Shown one piece after another: positions 11,545-23,671 of a DNA stretch of 64,000 nt (positions are counted from its first letter, which is position 1; every line of letters begins with the position of its first letter). The notes below the pieces were generated by a model. It was not told the DNA's origin. It saw only the letters and a program-made list of their open reading frames with translations, and did not search any database. This DNA is from Epiperipatus broadwayi (Eukaryota > Onychophora > Udeonychophora > Euonychophora > Peripatidae). The stretch lies in assembly GCA_028023455.1 (NCBI GenBank), contig JAQFVV010012508.1, forward strand, positions 3,719,877 through 3,783,876, written 5' to 3'. The translations under genes and the position numbers were made by a program.

Positions 11545-13490
11545 TTTGTTTCAGCCAAAAACATACAGATACTATCTATTATTGTAATTGTAGCATTTAT
11601 ATATGCAGAAATAAGAATGTAAAATATATTATAAAATATCAGTAATTTAGAATCCAGTATATAGATGAATTACAAAATACACATTTATTAAACAAAATAG
11701 TTTTGATAGATAGATTTATTATTATTTTTAATCTTCTGCATCATTAGTTAGAAAAATCTACAAGTTATAAAGTAAATGATAACTTTTCTAATATAATAAT
11801 AGGGAAAAGATAACCAAAGGAAAAAAAAAATCTTATTCAAATTAAACAACATTTATCCTTTGTTTTAAAAAGAAATCATATGATTTTTTTATTTTTGTTT
11901 TAACAGTCCTTGCACTTTATAAATTTTTAAGATATATTATTTAACATTTGTGAATAGATAAATATTTTTTTGCTAAAAATTGTGTGCGCATCATATCCTT
12001 TTATTTTTCCACTCTATTTAGTTTTTAAATCAACACATTATTTTGGTATTTCCCCCTTCTTTATTTTGGAAATAGATTTTATCAGATTTCCATAGGCACT
12101 AATGCATTATTCTAAATTAAATAGAAAAAAAAGATTATATTATTAATATTATAGCAATGAAATGTACATTTCTAAACCTAATTTTTATTATTCTGCAGAT
12201 GACAATTTTAATTGTTTTTACTGGTTGTAAGCATCCAACATTAAATTTAAGATTAAACCAGTATTATTTATCAAAATATAATAAATTTTTCTTCATTTGA
12301 TAGATATTTTTGTTTACAAATAAAGTAAACTCTAAATAATCACCTTTGAGTTTTGAAAAAATAACATAATCAAAACAATAAATGCATATTGTCATCATTG
12401 CTGGGAAGAACATTTTTATTTTCAGAAAATATATGAAATATTTTTTTATATGACATATGTTTTTAAACTGTGACTGAATAAATATTAATATTTCATAAGT
12501 CAATAAATTATGCTTTAAAAATGTAAAATTTCTTATAATATGGCAATATATTCACACAGACAATCACTGGTTGGATTGATTACATGTTAGGAAGTGACTT
12601 GTAAATACTTTTTGGGTAATTTGCATTGTCAAAAAATATGTTCTATTTTTGAAAATAAAATATTTGTATGCAAAATAAATAAGTAATAATTTATATTCTT
12701 GATTTTTAATAATAACTACACAATTATTGTACAAAAATAATAATGAATTTTAATAAACTCACAAAAAAAAATTTTTTTTTGCTTCTCCAAATAATAAAAA
12801 TTAGTAATGTCAGAAACACAATAGATTCTTATCAAGGCATGACTTAAGTGCTTTTTATCTTGTCAAATTTTTACTTATCCTGACACTATGGATTTTTTTT
12901 TGGAATTAAAAACTTTGGAATAAAATGTATCTAATATAAACAACATTTTAAAAATAATATCTGTGAAAACTTTCACTAAGTGGCAAAAATTTTCAGAAGC
13001 AAATTATTTTGTATGAAATCTAGAGACAATTATGACTGCTTTTATATAAAATAAATAAAATTATTAACAGTTGGTTTTTTTTTTTTTAAAATAAAAAGTT
13101 AACAGCACATTAAAAGGAAAAGTTTTATTTGTAAGATAATTATAAAAAAAAAGAATTCATAATAGAACATAGAGTGCACTAAAAATAAATTTAAAATGTA
13201 TATTACGATTACAATTTTATTTTTCTACATATTTCATGTTAATTTAACAAATCTTGATTCAGAGCATATCGGTCTCAGTCCACATAATATTCAAAGTCGG
13301 TACTATAAATTTAAAAAAATGTGTAAAAAAATTACAGCAGTGAGAAGTATTATTATATAATGTATTTACCCATATATTAATCCTTTTTTAAAATTAACCC
13401 AAATTCATAGCTAAACCAAACTAACCAATGAAAATAAAGTCTAAAACACAACCAATCATTTTACTGCACTGCTATAAGCAGACTTTTCAA
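11545..13490. other. AT-rich non-coding sequence
   Basis: About 2 kb without a supported gene. The minus-strand open frame at 12264-12503 encodes a K/I/F/Y-rich low-complexity peptide expected by chance in AT-rich DNA, and is not called. Confidence 0.5.
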
Positions 13491-13504
13491 ATATAAAGAA
13501 TTAA

Positions 13505-13625
13505 AAGATAACAAATTTGTACTAAATATTACCCACAATTCCACTTATACCCCACACACTCTTAATATTAAAAGAACTAGTGAAATTGTGGGTAATATTT
13601 AGTATAAATTTATTTGTCTTTTAGT
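13505..13625. repeat. Small inverted repeat
   Basis: TACTAAATATTACCCACAATTC (near 13520) pairs with GAATTGTGGGTAATATTTAGTA (near 13583); arms are about 40 bp. Immediately downstream is a T-run joined to a 10-base G run (13657-13666). Confidence 0.7.
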
Positions 13626-14012
13626 CATTTACGTCTCGAGAAGAGTTTTTTTTTTTGGGGGGGGGGCTTGTCAGGTTTAGTTGTGAATTTGGGATAATTT
13701 TGATTATTTTATTGATTAGCTTAGTTTTAGGCATTTAATGTAAGACTTTTTAATATTTTTTTTATTAATAATATGCATAATAAAATATTAATTTTTTTTT
13801 TTTAAGTTGTTGTTTTTTTTTTAAAAAAAAATCACATTTATTTTGAATTTAGAATAATAAATTACATTTTTATAATTGCATTTTTCTATACAAGATTTTT
13901 TATTTATGAGGCATTTGGAACCAATTGATCTTGCTGATCAGGGTAAACTTGTAGTTACATTCAGGGGCGAAATACGTAGTCAAAATATCTGTGCTTACAT
14001 TTGAAAAATGTC

Positions 14013-14268
14013 TTATTCACAGAACAATGGAAATATGAAAAATTTACTATAATAATTCATAAACCAGATTTTCAAAGAATTGTTTAAATGAACATGGAAC
14101 TAATATTCCTTTTTTATATCAATGTCAATAATCTTGAAAATAGAGTGGATTTAATATAAAAAAATGTACATTATTTGTAAGTTCATTTAAATGATTCATT
14201 GGGAATTTGAATTGGAAAACTTTTGTTATAAATAGTTTGTCTTTGTTATTCTGTGAACAGGTTTTTAT
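14013..14268. repeat. Diverged foldback repeat
   Basis: TTCACAGAACAA and TTTAAATGAAC in the left half are matched by GTTCATTTAAA and TTATTCTGTGAA in the right half. The arms are diverged and the spacer is about 70 bp. Confidence 0.5.
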
Positions 14269-14639
14269 TATCAATGTAACATATTTGATAATGCTTTAAT
14301 TTATTTAAAAATTGTTAGAATTTGAAGAATGTAAATAATGTATGTTATAATCCCATTCTCACACTTGATGCAGATCCGTGACAGCATAAAAGGATTATGA
14401 TGACGACCCAGTTCTTTACTCTGGATATTTGTCCACCTCTTTACTACATGAACAATCAAGTAAATTTTAAGCAAAACATAATAATAACAAAGGGAAATGT
14501 AGTTCTAACCCAATCTTTAACATATGAATACTTTGAAAATAAATTGCAATTTTTATTTTTAAAGAACAAAACAAAAAAAAAAAAAAACTTTTATAGACGT
14601 AGAATTTATCCATAAAATTTAAGCTGGCAACAAAGAAAT

Positions 14640-15930
14640 AAAGTATTTGCGCAATTAGGGATTTGAATTCAGACTTTCAAGCTCCCTTCAGCTATCCAGT
14701 ATAACCGATATATTTGACCCTATACATATGAAAAAGATAAATGATCTTCAATATATATATATTATGCTGAACCAGCACTCATCAATTGGTCCAGATTATC
14801 ATCTTCCACATATATATAATCAGCGCTCAGTTTATATTAATATAGCAAATCTTCAAACTTTAATGGACAGGCTCTTAAGCCATCCATATCATTGAAAATC
14901 TGATGATGAAACACTCAAAGCTATTCTTGATGCCAATATTATTGTCATACTTATGTTGACTTTAAGCCATTCTGATCCCTCACATAACATATAGGACTTT
15001 AACGTTCATTTCAGTAAACAGAAGAGGGATGGGCATAATACAGGCTGAATCTATAATATCTAAATATAAGCATATTGTCTATACTGAATTCAATGTAATT
15101 ATAGGAGGGATTTGAATTCAGGCTTTCAAACTCTTCAGCTAGCCACTCCATCTGTACAACCGATACACATAAACATATACACATGAAAAAGATAAATCAT
15201 TTCCAATGTACATATTTCATGCTGAACCACCACTCATTAGTTGGTCCAGATCATCATCTCCCAAGCTTATATATAATCAGTGCTCATTTTATATTAAGAT
15301 AGAAAATCTTCAAACTTTAATGGACGGGCTTCAATCTCCCCCATTCACTAACTCTGCAACCATCCATATCAAAAATCTGATGATGGAACATTCAAAGCAC
15401 TTATTGATGCCAATATTATTGTCATACTTATGTTGACTTTAAGGCATTCTGACCTCTCATGTATAGGACCTTAATATGTTCATTTCAATAAATAGAAAAA
15501 AGATGAGCAGGTTGAGCAGACTGAATCTATAATATTTTAAATATAAGAATATTATTTATACTGAATTTAATGTAATTAGAAGGGATTTGAACTCAGACTT
15601 TCAAGATTCTTTCAGCTATCCACTCCATCTTACACAATGAATACACATGACCATATATATATGTGAAAAAGGTAAATAATTTCCAATATATGTATTTCAT
15701 GTTAGTCCAGAACATCGCATATATGTGGAAAATGATGGTCTGGACTAACTAATGAGTGCTGGTTCAGCTGAAATACATATATTGGAGATCATTTATCTTT
15801 CTCATATATATGTGATCATGAGTATCAGTTATATAAGATGGAATGGGTAGCTGAAGGGAGCTTGAAAGTCTTGAGTTCAATCATCTTCTAATTACATTAT
15901 TAAAGTTCAATATAGACAATACACTTGTAT
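14640..15930. mobile_element. Cluster of diverged R1 units (subfamily R1b)
   Basis: At least three minus-oriented units (starting near 14655, 15110 and 15580) and one plus-oriented unit (15690-15900) are present. Each has the tRNA-like GGATTTGAA(C/T)TCAGACTTTCAA end and a hammerhead-like stretch. The cores are substituted: TTGATGA near 14790, CTAATGA near 15240 and CTAATGA at about 15750, so none looks active. Spacing near 460 bp between minus units matches the R1 monomer. Here the closing base of helix II is G opposite U, nearer the canonical G-C than in other R1 copies. Confidence 0.65.
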
Positions 15931-16194
15931 TCATACAAAGATTTATACATTCAAAGTATCAACATATTAAATTTGTTTCACTTAATTAAATTTATTATTT
16001 ATTTGTTTTAAGACCTAGTTCAATATATATATTTGTAAATGTTTATGATAAATTTTTAGTAATATTTATATCTAAAATTTAATTAGAATACTTATTAACA
16101 ATCAAGATTAATATTCTAACATTGGTTTATTAAATAAATTAAATATTCTCAGTCTAAAGTGCAAGATAAAACTTTTTGAGAGAAAATATCAGTC

Positions 16195-16327
16195 TGTCTT
16201 TACTCTCTTACCTCAATTCTTTTATAGAGACCCCTCTAAAGCACTTTGGAAAGAAAGTATGAAGATCTTAAATCAATCATATTTAGATTCGTCTCTATAA
16301 AGGAATTGAGGTAAAAGAGTAAAGATG
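16195..16327. repeat. Inverted repeat
   Basis: TCTTTACTCTCTTACCTCAA near 16197 pairs with TTGAGGTAAAAGAGTAAAGA near 16306; the spacer is about 60 bp. Confidence 0.75.
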
Positions 16328-16335
16328 GATTGATC

Positions 16336-16704
16336 TTTTTGTGCTTTGAATTGACAGTATTTTATTTGTTTAATTAACCAGTCTTTGAGCTTTGGATTGA
16401 GAGTATTTTATTTGTTTAATTAACCAGTGTTGGAGCTTTGGATTGAGAGTATTTTATTTGTTTAATTTACCAGTGTTGGAGCTTTGGATTGAGAGTATTT
16501 TATTTGTTTAATTAACCAGTGTTGGGGCTTTGGATTGAGAGTATTTTATTTGTTTAATTAACCAGTGTTGGGGCTTTTGGATTGAGAGTATTTTATTTGT
16601 TTAATTTTTAACCAAAGTTGGGGCTTCAGATTGAGAGTATTTTATTTGTTTAATTAACCTGTGTTGGAGCTTTGGATTGAGAGTATTTTATTTGTTTAAT
16701 TACC
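16336..16704. repeat. 46-bp minisatellite, 8 copies
   Basis: A unit of the form GAGCTTTGGATTGAGAG, TATTTTATTTG, TTTAATTAACCAGTGTTG repeats eight times at about 46-bp spacing with few substitutions and small indels. The first copy overlaps the end of the inverted repeat before it. Confidence 0.95.
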
Positions 16705-17094
16705 GAGTGCCTGGGAATTAATCTCAATTATTACATAATATTAACTGCTGGGAAAGTTTGTATTTAATATTTGTTAACAGTAATTTTTTTTATTCAATCC
16801 GTTTTGTCTTTTTTATTTCCTGCTCTTTTTATTTCCTCTCCTTCACATTTTGTCATCATAACTGTTCATATAAATGCTAATATAAATACTTAGAACTACA
16901 TCTATTTGTCTAAAAAAATCGCTAACGATGAAATAAATATTTTCTTTTTACAAGCTATTTTTGTTTTGTTAATTGATAGATGAGTGAAGTGTATCCTCTA
17001 AGTTTATAAAAAGAACAGCTTTTTAAATTTTTTATTTTAAGCAAGCATGGGATAATCTGCAAGAATATTGATTCAGAATTTTGTTTACTTTTCT

Positions 17095-17215
17095 TTTTAC
17101 ACCTTATGTATATATAGGGATTCCACCTTTATTGTTAAAAGGAGGTTGCCTTGACAACAGTTTGAAATTGTTGATTGTTATTGATATTGGGATTGTCTAA
17201 GTTTTGATTGATTTT
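17095..17215 (+). repeat. Half copy of hairpin MITE family M1
   Basis: TTGACAACAGTTTGAAATTG, TTGATTGTTATTGATATTGG and GATTGTCTAA are identical to the right arm of the complete hairpin at 28401-28548. The preceding segment (TATTGTTAAAAGGAGGTTGCC) recurs in reverse at 40440-40480. Confidence 0.75.
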
Positions 17216-17487
17216 CCTTTAAGCAAAATAACTTGTGTTTTGGTAATAGGAGTAAGCTTAAATTTACCTTTTTTTTTAAAAATAAATTTATTCTTATTGA
17301 ATCAGGCACGTGAATAGTTAAAGGAATAATTAATTAATATAATAAATGTTTAAGTGAATAGCTAATTTTTTGCCCACCATAAATTCTCCACTAACAGTTT
17401 TGATTATGAATTATTTTGTCTGTTTTTAGTCATGTTCAGCTGCTAATTCATCAATATATCTTTCGTCCTTTAATTTATTTTTTGCTA

Positions 17488-17519
17488 CCCCCCCCTCAAT
17501 ATATATCGGAGGGGGGGGG
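17488..17519. other. Poly-C/poly-G hairpin
   Basis: An 8-base C run and a 9-base G run are separated by about 15 bases (TCAATATATATCGGA), so each strand can fold into a very strong G-C stem inside otherwise AT-rich DNA. Confidence 0.85.
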
Positions 17520-17924
17520 ATTTTATATTTTCGATTTCTAGATCTGATCATAACTTAGGGGAGTTTTTCTTCTGCTTAATTATTAAGTTTTTAGAACTGT
17601 TCAGTGAGAAATCATTTTAATTTAGTTTAATTTTTTCGAATTCATTATGGTTTGAGAATTAATCTTTTAGATCAGTGTAATGAAATATGAGCATTTTCCC
17701 TCTGTAGTACCATCTTTGTAAACTAGTAGTTATCAAGTGGTAATGCAATATATTCTCTTCTTCTGTTTAGTTTCTGACTCTTGCCTTCATTATTATGGAT
17801 TTGGTAAATGCATCTTGTAAACTAAGTTTAATTTTACTAACAAGTTTATAGCTTGAAATTTAAAATTTTTTATGGTTTTGAACTGAAGACAACCTGCTTG
17901 GATAATTATAAATATATCTGTTAC

Positions 17925-18400
17925 CAGTCATCATCATCATCAACCATTATCAATCCACTGCAGGATGAAGGTCTCTCCAAGTCCAATCCATCTTTTCCTA
18001 TCTTTAGCTTTTCTTCTCCACATCACCCTGCACACTTTCTTATTTCATCCATCCATCTTACATGTGGTCTCTTTCTGGGTCTTTTACAATCTCTTGAAAT
18101 CCAGTTTAAAATTTCAATGGTCCATCTATTATCATCTCATCTAGCAATATGTCCAGCCCAACTCCATGTCAGTCTTTTAATTTTTTCAATGAGGTCAGTA
18201 ACACCTGTTTGTTCTCTTACCCATACATTGCATTTTCGATCTCTTCTTACTCCCAACATGCATCTCTCCATACTTCTTTGAGTGGTCTGAAGTCTCTGTA
18301 TTGCTCTTCTTTTAAGTGTCCAAGTCTCAGATCCATAAATAAGAACTGGAAAAACACATTTATTAAAAACCTTCCTTTTCAAACACATAGGCATATTTCA
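17925..18400 (-). pseudogene. 5'-truncated RTE-like LINE, 3' end of ORF
   Basis: On the minus strand, 85 open codons (18394 down to 18137) carry a C-terminal region typical of RTE-type LINE polyproteins: V-L-I-Y-G-S-E-T-W-T-L, then T-Q-R-S-M-E-R-C-M-L-G-V, then W-S-W-A-G-H-I-A-R. After a stop, the frame continues with R-R-C-K-like and W-M-D-E-I-R-K-C-A-G segments to about 17950. A (TGA)n-type tail ends the copy, usual for this clade. All upstream reverse transcriptase and endonuclease coding is missing, as expected of a dead-on-arrival insertion. A longer relative lies at 24900-25670. Confidence 0.85.
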
Positions 18401-18409
18401 TTTTGATAT

Positions 18410-19550
18410 TCTGTTTTATTTTAACTGTAAAGTTATTCTCCCTTGGTTTCTACTTGACTGTTATCTATTGTGAACTTCAATTATAAATGATTGCTATGTG
18501 GCTTTTATCAAAATTTGAAAAAAATTTGAATTTCAAGCTAGAAATCTGATTTTAAAAAAAAGTAAAGGCAGTTTTGAATCCTGAGTGCTAATTGATAAAG
18601 GAAAAGCCAGAATACGATTAGAATAGGAATTAAATTGGACTACCATATTTGGTAACTTATGTTACTTAAATATGACAATAGATTGCACTAGAATAAAGAA
18701 GGGAGACATGCTCAATATAGTAAGCTTTGAAAATCAAATTGTGTGTTAGTGTACTAAAATATGTGCAGATGTGGCCATTAACATTCTGGGTTTATTTTAA
18801 TTAAACGGGTTTTTGCGTGATGATTTATTTGATCATGTTCAGTATTTTAAATTTCTGTAGCTTTTTAGAATTAGCAGAAGTAAATTGTTTAAGAATTTCA
18901 TTTTTATGTACCATCGCAATTAGTGAGTGGATTCTTGTTATACACAATGTTAATGTTCTTGACATAAGTTAAGATTCATTACTTCTTAAATTTGTAAAAT
19001 TGTATCATCTGCTTATTATAGATTGTTTATTATAGTTCTACATTTATTTTACTTGTTTTCAAATGCAAGTTTTCTTGTGATGGTTTTCTGAATAGTTGTT
19101 TTTAATTAGTAAGCAAAGATTTCTGAAAAGTATTTTACTGGTAATATTGCTATTAATTTATTTTATGGTATTTTAAAGATAGATCACTTAATAATATTTT
19201 TATAACTTAATGAAAGCTATAATAAAAAGACAAAACAATCAAATATAATCAAATTTAAATAAGAAATTAAAATTTATAATCTTGTTTCGGTTTCCTTAAC
19301 TCTTGATTCCTTTATATATGTATATAAAAATAATAAATAGAATAGTTTATTACCGTTATATTTATTATTTTTATTGTTGCTACAATAATTTTTTAATTAA
19401 CGGACATTTTATTTGTATTATATATATAATACTATAGAGCTTAATCACCTTGAAAGTGGACACCATTTAAATTGTAAATTTAGAAACCTTAAAACATTTT
19501 GGAAAATTTGAAAACTGGGATTTAGAAATTTGTATAATTCTTTCTTTTTT
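18410..19550. other. AT-rich non-coding sequence
   Basis: No gene, RNA or repeat family recognised. Confidence 0.5.
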
Positions 19551-19553
19551 CTC

Positions 19554-19869
19554 AAAGTATTTATTTATTTAGGAATTACAAAATGTGTAATCATAATTCA
19601 AAAATCTTATTTTTGTTTATTCTAAACATGTCTGTTATTGGAATTATATTATTTTTGCTCACTTGAATTGCATTAACCGTTGCTAAATTTAATTCAGATG
19701 CGATGCAAATCAAAGTATTTATTTATTTAGGAATTACAAAATGTGTAATCACAATTCAAAAATCTTATTTTTGTTTATTCTAAACATGTCTGTTATTGGA
19801 ATTATATTATTTTTGCTCACTTGAATTGCATTAACCGTTGCTAAATTTAATTCAGATATGATGCAAAGT
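19554..19869. repeat. 158-bp tandem duplication
   Basis: AAAGTATTTATTTATTTAGG to GATGCAAA occurs twice with period 158 (19554 and 19712). Only a few substitutions separate the copies. Confidence 0.95.
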
Positions 19870-21010
19870 GATACTACCTTTTATATTTTATTTATAATGG
19901 TTCTATCTTGGACTAATATTACCTTGATATTAGTTTATTAATGAATATATATTTTAGTTTTTTCATTCCTAGATGTTAGATATAATCAGAGGATAAAAAC
20001 AGTTTTAATTTTAGTTATTCTTTGCACAGTGTAGGGGAGATTTTTTAATATTATGTTCTTCAAAATTAAATGCAATGTTTTATTTATTTTGAAATTTTAT
20101 TTTTTTCATTTGGATAGTTTTATTAATAAATATAAATTATATCTTTTTTTTTTTACAATTATTAATGTTGTTTTATGAATCAAAAAATCTTCATGATAAG
20201 ACAGAAAAAAAAGCAACCTACCTTCATGTTAACCAATGCTCAGGTATAATTTTTTTAATTTCTCAATATAATTTTGAGTAGTTATATTCAAATTGTAGTC
20301 CATATGAAAAATTACACATTTATTTTAAGTCTTGATTTAATTATATTTAATTTGTAATGGAGATAAAGATTATTTTGCTTTAAAAGGTAAATTGTATTAA
20401 AATGTGTAATGAGAATAATTTTGGCTTCATTAACATAATTTTTTTTTAAACTTAGTTATTTTTTTACTTTGGCAAGTATATATATAATTACAGTTATTTG
20501 TGAAAAAATAATTACTATATTTGTAAAGTATAAACAAACACAAAATAGGCCAATATAACAAAAGATTATAGTATTCTGCCAATTACATTGCAAATACATT
20601 TGGAAAATTAAAAAAAAGTACAAGTACATATGTGAGTGAATATATACATTTGGGATATTTGATACAAGTGAAATACTTAAGAGAAATTTGTATGTAAGTT
20701 AACTAATAGTAGTATGATTTATGTAAAGTGAAAATTTTTAATAATTTGAAAAGTGGGATAGAGAAAGTGATCTTTAAAAAAAACCTTTTGCTTAAATACC
20801 ATAGATGTAAGGTAGTAAATGTTGGAATGTGAAAATTAATTTTTAAGTATGAGAGTTAACAGCGAATAATTACTGATCTGGACCTAATAAGGCATCTCCT
20901 GCTGCTTTGTAGGTCATGATGTTAGCTCATCAAAAGTTAGCTAATATAGTTGACAATCTTTTCTGTCTTTCTCTTTGTTCCTTTTTTTAATTCATCTCTA
21001 CTTTCTTGCT
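19870..21010. other. AT-rich sequence upstream of an exon candidate
   Basis: No supported gene. A short open stretch ending at a GCTCAG|GTATAA donor-like site near 20234 keeps phase 0, which the segment at 21017 would need. Its acceptor is poor, so it is not called an exon. Confidence 0.35.
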
Positions 21011-21016
21011 TAATAG

Positions 21017-21071
21017 ACTGATGAAGGATCTGATTATTACGAACCTTTTTCTCTCTCCACAATGGAAGCAG
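21017..21071 (+). CDS. Candidate internal exon of an unrecognised host gene
   Basis: A long pyrimidine-rich tract (about 20960-21012) ends in TTAATAG and is followed by a 55-nt segment, then GCAG|GTATTT. Read from the acceptor it is T-D-E-G-S-D-Y-Y-E-P-F-S-L-S-T-M-E-A with one leftover base. That base joins in phase with the segment at 25827, which opens with two bases completing a Gly codon. Ordinary codon use and the matching phase support real splicing. The intervening 4.75 kb holds LINE, SINE, minisatellite and foldback repeats, as an intron could. The protein family is not recognised. The ACTGATGAAGG start also resembles a decayed PLE terminal motif, a competing explanation. Confidence 0.4.
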
Positions 21072-21482
21072 GTATTTGGGTAATCCATATTCCCCATATA
21101 TTACTTGCACAGCAATTATGACTCCAACACCCTACCCCTTTTATATGTGAATACAAGGTATGAAAAAACTACAGCAGTGAGGTTAGTAGACTGGAAGTCT
21201 GTGGTTATAATCCAGTTTAACACAATACCGATAATATTGAGTCATTTTAGAATTAGATATGGGACTGTTATTTGGACAATCCTATTTAAGATTATTCTGT
21301 AGTCTAAAAATTTGAAAAGGTGTATTAAAGATGGTATAAAGTGACATTTCTCATAAAGTCTTGCTATGATGCTGTGCTTGATGCCTGTTTAAGAGTCATA
21401 GATGTAGATATAATATTACTGATCATAAATTCAGATGTTGATAATGGTAATAACAAAAATATTTTTTTTTCTAAGTATAAGA

Positions 21483-21627
21483 AAATGGCATATATAAACT
21501 TTGTCTGATGTGGATTTTTCAAGAGCTGAACACAGAACAGTACTTGTAGCTAAGCAGTTATCGACATCTAACTTTGATTTAACTGCTGTTAGTGAAATCA
21601 CTTTCAGTTGAACAAAGTTTAGTTAAA
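21483..21627 (+). pseudogene. LINE endonuclease N-terminal fragment
   Basis: The frame reads T-L-S-D-V-D-F-S-R-A-E-H-R-T-V-L-V-A, then A-V-S-E-I-T-F-S. This matches the start of the APE-type endonuclease of RTE-like LINEs, which runs W-N-V-R-T-L to a conserved S-E at the catalytic Glu. One in-frame stop precedes it and another follows at about 21617, so it is dead. It may belong to the same decayed LINE as 24900-25670, separated by later insertions. Confidence 0.65.
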
Positions 21628-21639
21628 GAAATAGACTGC

Positions 21640-22080
21640 AATAAGCCTTTTTGTGGGTGAGTGTGTAAGAGTAAATCTTTGAGTAATAAGAAAAATGTAT
21701 ATTAGATTCATATTGAAATTTAGCAATGTATTTTTAATTCTTCAGTGTTTAGATTTAACAATGAAGACTTGATATTAAAAAATCGGTTTGCACGAAGATA
21801 TTTTTGCACTATTCTTTAGTGCCTATGCTACAATATCATACTTAAAAATTAAATAGAAAACATTTATTTATTATTAGTTAGTGCAACAATTTCAATAAAA
21901 AAATTTTTTTTTCTTTATGGAGAGTTTAATGTATGCGTTAGTAAGAACAAATAATATACATCCCAAAAGTTATTGGTTTGTAAATAATAATATTGGATCT
22001 GTGAACCCAAATGATTTGTTATTAATTTTTTGTATAACTGATGGATTAATTGTTATGAACACTTTGTGTTGATAGAAAAA
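21640..22080. other. AT-rich non-coding sequence
   Basis: No supported gene or repeat. Confidence 0.5.
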
Positions 22081-22082
22081 GT

Positions 22083-22340
22083 GCTATAAAAGAATTTGCA
22101 TATATCCATTCTTAAAAACATGGCCGCTATAAAAGAATTTGCATACATCCATTTTTAAAAACATGGCTGCTATAAAAGAATTTGCATACATCCATTTTTA
22201 AAAACATGGCTGCTAGAAAAGAATTTGCATATATCCATTTTTAAAAACATGGCCACTATAAAAGAATTTGCATACATCCATTCTTAAAAACATGGCCGCT
22301 ATAAAAGAATTTGCATACATCCATTCTTAAAAACATGGCC
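22083..22340. repeat. 43-bp minisatellite, 6 copies
   Basis: The unit GCTATAAAAGAATTTGCAT, ACATCCATTCTTAAAAACATGGCC repeats six times at exact 43-bp spacing with single-base differences. Confidence 0.97.
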
Positions 22341-22344
22341 TTTT

Positions 22345-23260
22345 ATGGTTTATTCTGTACTTAGGAAACCGAATATAAAAGAAATCAATATTTAAACAAT
22401 TTGTAAATTCAGATTATTGGCTAAATCATGCGTTTGTATAAATCTATGACTAGTAAGTGATTTCTTACAAACATTTTATTGGTAAGAAAGTAGATGATTA
22501 TACTTTAGAAACAATAGCTTCTCATGCTACATTATAGCAGTTAAAAATTTCAATTGACATGTAGGGGTTACCGAGAATCTATTGTCACTTTTCTTGTTAC
22601 GACTAAAAAAAAAAATCATGACTAGTTCTTTGATAACGATTGCATTATTAATGACTTCATTACAAAGAATATTCACTGTTTATTGCAATAATAAAATAAG
22701 TGTGGAAATTCATAAGAAATATAGGATTTAATGGCTGAAGTTGAATGATAGTTAAAAAGACTTATGAATGATCAATACATTCAAACAGTAAATAAGATAT
22801 AATCATTTGATCGGGATCATCTTATAATTTCTTTTTATTGTTGCTGCACAAAAAAAGTATCATAAGATATTAAAATACATCAACGGATGACATTTTCCCC
22901 TATAGTAATGATGATATTTTGAAATATAAAGTATTTTGAGCATCTTTTGAATAACGATATGATAATTCAGATGGTTTCTTCTAATGGAATTTTCATTTGA
23001 TTGACTCAGATTTGGATAGAGATTTTCTAGCTTGATGATTTAGAAATACCCTTTTGTAATCTTACAACTAAACGGTTTCAATTCTGATGAAATAATTGGA
23101 AAATTTGGTAAATATGATAGTGATATTTATTTTCAAAATTATTAGAATTTTTTAAAAGTTATATATTAAGTATATATGAAGTTTGCGTAAAAATCCTCCT
23201 ATTGTTTCCATTTATATAATGAAGAGAATAGAAAAAAATGGCAGTGATTATTTGTGAAAT
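22345..23260. other. AT-rich non-coding sequence
   Basis: No gene or repeat family is supported. Confidence 0.5.
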
Positions 23261-23262
23261 AG

Positions 23263-23374
23263 TCAAGTGTTGCTAGCTGAGAGGTCATCGCACCTGCCTT
23301 GCAAGCAAGCAGTTGGTTGCAGACAGGTGTGGATTTGCATCCTGGCCGATGCTATGACATATGAAAAAAAAAAA
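23263..23374 (+). mobile_element. tRNA-derived SINE, family S1
   Basis: TCAAGTGTTGCTAGCTGAG starts the element and includes the A-box-like TAGCTGAGAGG. A B-box relic, GGATTTGCATCC, follows, then GATGCTATGACATATG and an A-rich tail. It is closely similar to the copy at 8781-8895 on the other strand. Confidence 0.75.
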
Positions 23375-23671
23375 GTGTTAAAATGAATTTTAAGAAGTAT
23401 GTTGCTTTCAGTCATGGATGGGTACTTGCCAGAGACTATATGATTTTTGTTATCAGGAAAATGGAAAAAAAGAGTACCATGAATAAAAATGTTATTTATG
23501 TAAATATTACTTTTATTGATTTGATCAAGGTCTTTGATCCAGTTAATTGAAAAGGTTTTGTTTGAAAATAGATAACTTGTTTAGAACATTATTTATATTA
23601 CAGCTTTTACATGATAATATGGAAGTAAGAATTATTAGTGATGGAAATTATGTATCATTTATCTCTTTCCT

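Noticed and set aside
12264-12503. 79-codon minus-strand open frame
   Set aside because: Low-complexity K/I/F/Y composition typical of random AT-rich DNA, with no splice borders or family signature.
14378-14456. Possible exon reading H-K-R-I-M-M-T-T-Q-F-F-T-L or, in another frame, D-Y-D-D-D-P-V-L-Y-S-G-Y before CAATCAA|GTAAAT
   Set aside because: Two competing frames, stops just upstream in both, and only a poor acceptor. No way to choose between them from sequence alone.
18149-18406. Plus-strand open frames at 17853-18281 and 18149-18406, and minus frames at 25324-25672
   Set aside because: They are antisense to the LINE ORF remnants at 17925-18400 and 24900-25670, which carry the real signatures.
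20198-20236. Possible exon before 21017, ending GCTCAG|GTATAA
   Set aside because: Phase would fit the 21017 segment, but the only AG sites lie far from the T-rich tract and an overlapping frame is open too.
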